64,000 bases of DNA, taken from assembly GCF_036075115.1 (NCBI RefSeq), contig NZ_CP107958.1, forward strand, positions 6,758,001 through 6,822,000, in the 5' to 3' direction. Below the pieces are notes generated by a model that had not been told where the DNA came from, did not search any database, and saw only the letters and a list, made by a program, of their open reading frames with translations. The position numbers were made by a program, and so were the translations under genes. Source of the DNA: Streptomyces sp. NBC_00377. Its GTDB lineage: Bacteria; Actinomycetota; Actinomycetes; Streptomycetales; Streptomycetaceae. Of the stretch, positions 61,355-64,000 are shown in pieces. Position 1 is the first letter of the stretch. Every line of letters begins with the position of its first letter.

Positions 61355-62076
61355 GCAAGCTCGAACTCCTCCCCGCCGTCGACGTCCGCGACGGCCAGGC
61401 CGTCCGCCTCGTGCACGGCGAGTCGGGCACCGAGACCTCCTACGGCTCCCCGCTCGAGGCCGCCCTCGCCTGGCAGCGCTCGGGCGCCGAGTGGCTGCAC
61501 CTGGTGGACCTGGACGCCGCGTTCGGCACCGGCGACAACCGCGCCCTGATCGCCGAGGTCGCGGGCGCGATGGACATCAAGGTGGAGCTGTCCGGCGGCA
61601 TCCGCGACGACGACACCCTCGCCGCCGCCCTCGCCACCGGCTGCACCCGGGTGAACCTGGGCACGGCCGCCCTGGAGACGCCCGAGTGGGTCGCCGAGGT
61701 CATCGCCGAGCACGGCGACAAGATCGCCGTCGGTCTGGACGTCCGGGGCACGACTCTGCGAGGCCGCGGCTGGACCCGCGACGGCGGCGACCTCTACGAG
61801 ACGCTGGCCCGCCTCGACAAGGAGGGCTGCGCCCGCTACGTCGTCACCGACATCGCCAAGGACGGCACCCTCCAGGGCCCGAACCTGGAACTGCTGAAGA
61901 ACGTGTGCGCGGTGACGGACCGGCCGGTCGTCGCGTCCGGCGGCGTGTCCTCCCTCGACGACCTGCGGGCCATCGCCGAACTGGTGCCCCTCGGCGTGGA
62001 GGGCTCCATCGTCGGCAAGGCCCTGTACGCCGAGGCGTTCACCCTGGAAGAGGCGCTGGAGGCGGTCGCCCGGTGA
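61351..62076 (+). CDS. priA: PriA, bifunctional ProFAR/PRA isomerase (HisA/TrpF)
   Basis: A 241-residue beta/alpha barrel. LLPAVDVRDGQAVRLVHGE (N-terminal phosphate half), LVDLDAAFGTGDNRALIAEV, ELSGGIRDDDTL and the C-terminal VVASGGVSSLDDLRAIAEL and EGSIVGKALY are HisA/PriA motifs. Actinomycetes lack trpF and use PriA for both histidine and tryptophan synthesis, which is family knowledge. GTG 61351 and its stop overlap neighbours by 4 nt. Confidence 0.96.
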   Translation: MSKLELLPAVDVRDGQAVRLVHGESGTETSYGSPLEAALAWQRSGAEWLHLVDLDAAFGTGDNRALIAEVAGAMDIKVELSGGIRDDDTLAAALATGCTRVNLGTAALETPEWVAEVIAEHGDKIAVGLDVRGTTLRGRGWTRDGGDLYETLARLDKEGCARYVVTDIAKDGTLQGPNLELLKNVCAVTDRPVVASGGVSSLDDLRAIAELVPLGVEGSIVGKALYAEAFTLEEALEAVAR

Positions 62077-62471
62077 GTGACGTACGACGTGTGACGACCG
62101 GCGCGCCCTGGGAGGACACCTTCGGGTACTCCCGCGCGGTGGAGCTGCCGAACGGCCTGGTGCTGGTCTCCGGGTGCACTTCGGTCGTGGACGGCGAGAT
62201 CGCCGGCGGCGGCCCGTACGAGCAGACGGTCAACGCCTTCAACGTCGCGTTCGCGGCGCTGGAGCAGCTGGGCCTCGGGCGCGACGACGTCGTGCGCACC
62301 CGCCTGTACCTCACCCACGCACGGGACGTGGACGACGTCGGACGCGCCCACAAGGAGCTGTTCGACTCCGTCCGGCCCGCCGCGTCCATGCTCATCGTGT
62401 CCGGCCTCGTGGACCCCAGCCTCGTCGTCGAGGTCGAGGTGGAGGCCTACCGAGGAGGGTCCCCGGCATGA
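62073..62471 (+). CDS. RidA-family protein in the his operon
   Basis: A 132-residue YjgF/YER057c/UK114 protein: PWEDTFGYSRAVELPNGLVLVSGCTSVVDG, ALEQLGLGRDDVVRTRLYLTHARDVDDVGRAHKELF and SMLIVSGLVDPSLVVEVEVEAY. The Arg in RTRLYLT (position of Arg105 in RidA) that activates water is present, suggesting imine deaminase activity. It overlaps priA and hisF by 4 nt each. Such proteins clear reactive enamines made by PLP enzymes. Confidence 0.92.
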   Translation: MSDVRRVTTGAPWEDTFGYSRAVELPNGLVLVSGCTSVVDGEIAGGGPYEQTVNAFNVAFAALEQLGLGRDDVVRTRLYLTHARDVDDVGRAHKELFDSVRPAASMLIVSGLVDPSLVVEVEVEAYRGGSPA

Positions 62472-63223
62472 CCCTTGCCGTACGAGTCATCCCCTGCCTG
62501 GACGTGGACAACGGCCGGGTCGTCAAGGGAGTCAACTTCCAGAACCTGCGCGACGCGGGCGACCCCGTCGAGATGGCCAAGGTGTACGACGCCGAGGGCG
62601 CCGACGAGCTGACGTTCCTGGACATCACCGCCTCGTCGGGCAACCGCGAGACGACGTACGACGTGGTGCGCCGCACCGCCGAGCAGGTGTTCATCCCGCT
62701 GACCGTCGGCGGCGGGGTGCGCACCCCCGAGGACGTCGACAAGCTGCTGCGGGCCGGTGCGGACAAGGTGGGCGTCAACACGGCCGCCATCGCCCGCCCG
62801 GAGCTGATCAAGGAGATCGCCGAGCGGTTCGGCAGCCAGGTGCTGGTGTTGTCGGTGGACGCCCGGCGGACCGCCGCCGGGACCTTCGAGGTGACCACCC
62901 ACGGAGGCCGCAAGGGCACCGGCATCGACGCGGTCGAGTGGGCGCACCGGGCGGCCGAGCTGGGCGCGGGCGAGATCCTGCTCAACTCGATGGACGCGGA
63001 CGGCACCAAGGACGGCTACGACCTGGAGATGATCGCCGCCGTCCGCAAGCACGTGACGGTCCCGGTGATCGCCTCCGGCGGCGCCGGCAAGCTCGCCGAC
63101 TTCCCGCCGGCCGTCGGTGCGGGCGCGGACGCGGTGCTCGCCGCGTCGGTGTTCCACTTCGGCGACCTGCGGATCGGCCAGGTCAAGGACGCGCTGCGGG
63201 AAGCGGGCCACCCGGTGAGGTGA
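62468..63223 (+). CDS. hisF: HisF, cyclase subunit of IGP synthase
   Basis: A 251-residue beta/alpha barrel: VRVIPCLDVDNGRVVKGVNFQNLRDAGDPVEMA contains the catalytic Asp11-equivalent, LTVGGGVRTPEDVDKLLRAGADKVGVNTAA, EILLNSMDADGTKDGYD has the second catalytic Asp, and VIASGGAGKLADF binds phosphate. It makes IGP and AICAR with ammonia from HisH. ATG 62468 overlaps ridA by 4 nt. A strong hairpin follows. Confidence 0.97.
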   Translation: MTLAVRVIPCLDVDNGRVVKGVNFQNLRDAGDPVEMAKVYDAEGADELTFLDITASSGNRETTYDVVRRTAEQVFIPLTVGGGVRTPEDVDKLLRAGADKVGVNTAAIARPELIKEIAERFGSQVLVLSVDARRTAAGTFEVTTHGGRKGTGIDAVEWAHRAAELGAGEILLNSMDADGTKDGYDLEMIAAVRKHVTVPVIASGGAGKLADFPPAVGAGADAVLAASVFHFGDLRIGQVKDALREAGHPVR

Positions 63224-63238
63224 CGCCGCCCGCTCCCG

Positions 63239-63272
63239 AGAGCCCCGGTCGCCCCAGGGAGACCGGGGCTCT
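63239..63272 (+). terminator. terminator of the his operon
   Basis: AGAGCCCCGGTC (63239-63250) pairs with GACCGGGGCTCT (63261-63272) around a 10-nt loop, and TTCTC follows. It lies 15 nt after the hisF stop. Confidence 0.9.
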
Positions 63273-63344
63273 TTCTCGTCCGGATGCGAAGGGAACCTGT
63301 GCTTCGGGCACCTGCGCCGCGCCGAACTGCCCCGCTGACCGCCC

Positions 63345-63743
63345 TCACTCCTTCGGCTGAGCCAGTTGCACCAGATTGCCCACCGTGTCGTCCAGGACGG
63401 CCGCGACGACCGGACCCTGGTCCTGCGGCGGCTGCGTGAAGCGCACACCCAGCCCGCGCAGCCGCTCGTACTCCGCCTCGATGTCGTCGACGGAGAAGAC
63501 GATGCACGGCAGCCCCGCCTCCCGCAGCGCCGTCCGGTACGGCTCCGCGATGGGGCCCTGGCCGGGTTCCAGCAGCAGTTGGAGATCCTGCTGGGCCCCC
63601 TCCGGCGCGCCCACCGTGACGAGCAGCGTGCCCCCGCCGAGCTCCATGTGCAGACGCGTCTCGAAGCCCAGGACCTCCGTGTAGAACGCGTGGGCCTTCG
63701 CGACGTCGTCGACGTACACGCCCGTCATGGAGACCTTGATCAT
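63345..63743 (-). CDS. VOC-family (glyoxalase/bleomycin-resistance) protein
   Basis: A 132-residue vicinal oxygen chelate protein with two beta-alpha-beta-beta-beta halves: GVYVDDVAKAHAFYTEVLGFETRL (first half) and PCIVFSVDDIEAEYERLRGLGVRFTQPP (second half), ending DDTVGNLVQLAQ. Some canonical metal ligands (a His in the first strand) are replaced by Tyr, so metal use is uncertain. ATG 63743. It shares a leftward unit with the next gene, 11 nt upstream. The 72 nt to the his terminator hold no gene. Confidence 0.88.
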   Translation of the reverse strand: MIKVSMTGVYVDDVAKAHAFYTEVLGFETRLHMELGGGTLLVTVGAPEGAQQDLQLLLEPGQGPIAEPYRTALREAGLPCIVFSVDDIEAEYERLRGLGVRFTQPPQDQGPVVAAVLDDTVGNLVQLAQPKE

Positions 63744-63754
63744 GTCCGGCCCTC

Positions 63755-64000
63755 TCAGATTCCGAGCTGCTTGGCGGCGTGCAGCCTGGCGATCGCGTCC
63801 TTCTCGCCGTCCAGCTCCACGTCGGCGGCGCTCTGGCGGCCGTGCAGGAACAGCAGCAGCTCCGACGGCTCACCGGTGGCCGTCACGACCGGCGTGCCCC
63901 GGTTGGCGACCGCCGTACGGCCGTCCGGGCGCCGCAGCACCAGACCGGTCGGGGTGCCGCGGCCCATCAGCCGCGCGGTGCGCTCCAGGCGGGACCACAG
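63755..64000 (-). CDS. TIGR03085-like (mycothiol-dependent isomerase fold) protein, C-terminal end only
   Basis: Only the last 81 residues are in the window; the frame stays open to the right edge. The visible part reads LWSRLERTARLMGRGTPTGLVLRRPDGRTAV, then GTPVVTATGEPSELLLFLHGRQSAADVELDGE, and ends RLHAAKQLGI. The GEPSELLLFLHGR and VELDGE strings are typical of the C-terminal half of TIGR03085/DinB-related maleylpyruvate-isomerase-like proteins. The metal-binding N-terminal half is outside. Possibly co-transcribed with the VOC gene. Confidence 0.75.
   Translation of the reverse strand: MWSRLERTARLMGRGTPTGLVLRRPDGRTAVANRGTPVVTATGEPSELLLFLHGRQSAADVELDGEKDAIARLHAAKQLGI

Overview
The window is chromosomal DNA of a Streptomyces species or a very close relative. 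The evidence is very high G+C with strong third-position G/C bias, many GTG and TTG starts, 4-nt stop/start overlaps, and a gene order typical of the Streptomyces division and cell wall (dcw) cluster: rsmH-ftsL-ftsI-murE-murF-mraY-murD-ftsW-murG-ftsQ-ftsZ-ylmD-ylmE-sepF-yggT-divIVA, then ileS, a TraR/DksA-like gene and lspA. I saw no prophage, transposase, CRISPR array, rRNA or tRNA. Most of it is conserved core chromosome.

Layout. 1-1.6 kb: a leftward pair, a degenerate ABC ATPase and a YhgE/Pip membrane protein cut by the window edge, with a TetR-type palindrome in front. 1.7-4.0 kb: rightward HEPN-family protein, SAM methyltransferase and DUF3040 membrane protein, closed by a perfect 54-nt palindrome. 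4.0-4.7 kb: gene-free, with a 124-bp tandem repeat. 4.7-10.5 kb: leftward MoxR / DUF58 / transglutaminase operon and a beta-carbonic anhydrase. 10.6-28.8 kb: the rightward dcw cluster, which makes the lipid II precursor (MurE, MurF, MraY, MurD, MurG), polymerises and cross-links it at the septum (FtsW, FtsI, with FtsL and FtsQ), builds the Z ring (FtsZ, SepF) and directs polar growth (DivIVA). 29-32.5 kb: leftward ileS behind a T-box leader. 32.8-37.6 kb: rightward TraR/DksA protein, lspA, rluD, GNAT and a cation/proton antiporter.

37.7-45 kb: mixed small units: MscS channel, dienelactone-hydrolase-like protein, secreted SH3-like protein, PhoD phosphatase, DsbA-like thioredoxin, an unknown membrane protein and DUF2252. 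45.1-48.7 kb: dnaE, the replicative polymerase alpha subunit. 48.8-57.3 kb: a conserved 54-residue basic protein, a NYN-domain protein, an ABC-2 exporter, a DUF2567-like protein, YbaK, a LON-domain protein and two unrecognised proteins. 57.5-63.2 kb: the tightly coupled his operon hisD-hisC-hisB-(54-aa membrane protein)-hisH-priA-ridA-hisF, ended by a strong terminator. 63.3-64 kb: a VOC-family protein and the end of a TIGR03085-like gene.

No wholly new multi-gene system was found. The items most worth a second look are the 124-bp tandem repeat with an internal repeated motif, the ABC ATPase with every catalytic motif degraded, the full-length T-box in front of a type 2 isoleucyl-tRNA synthetase, the histone-H1-like tail on the TraR/DksA protein, the tiny membrane protein and RidA enzyme inside the his operon, and several palindromes next to or overlapping promoters.
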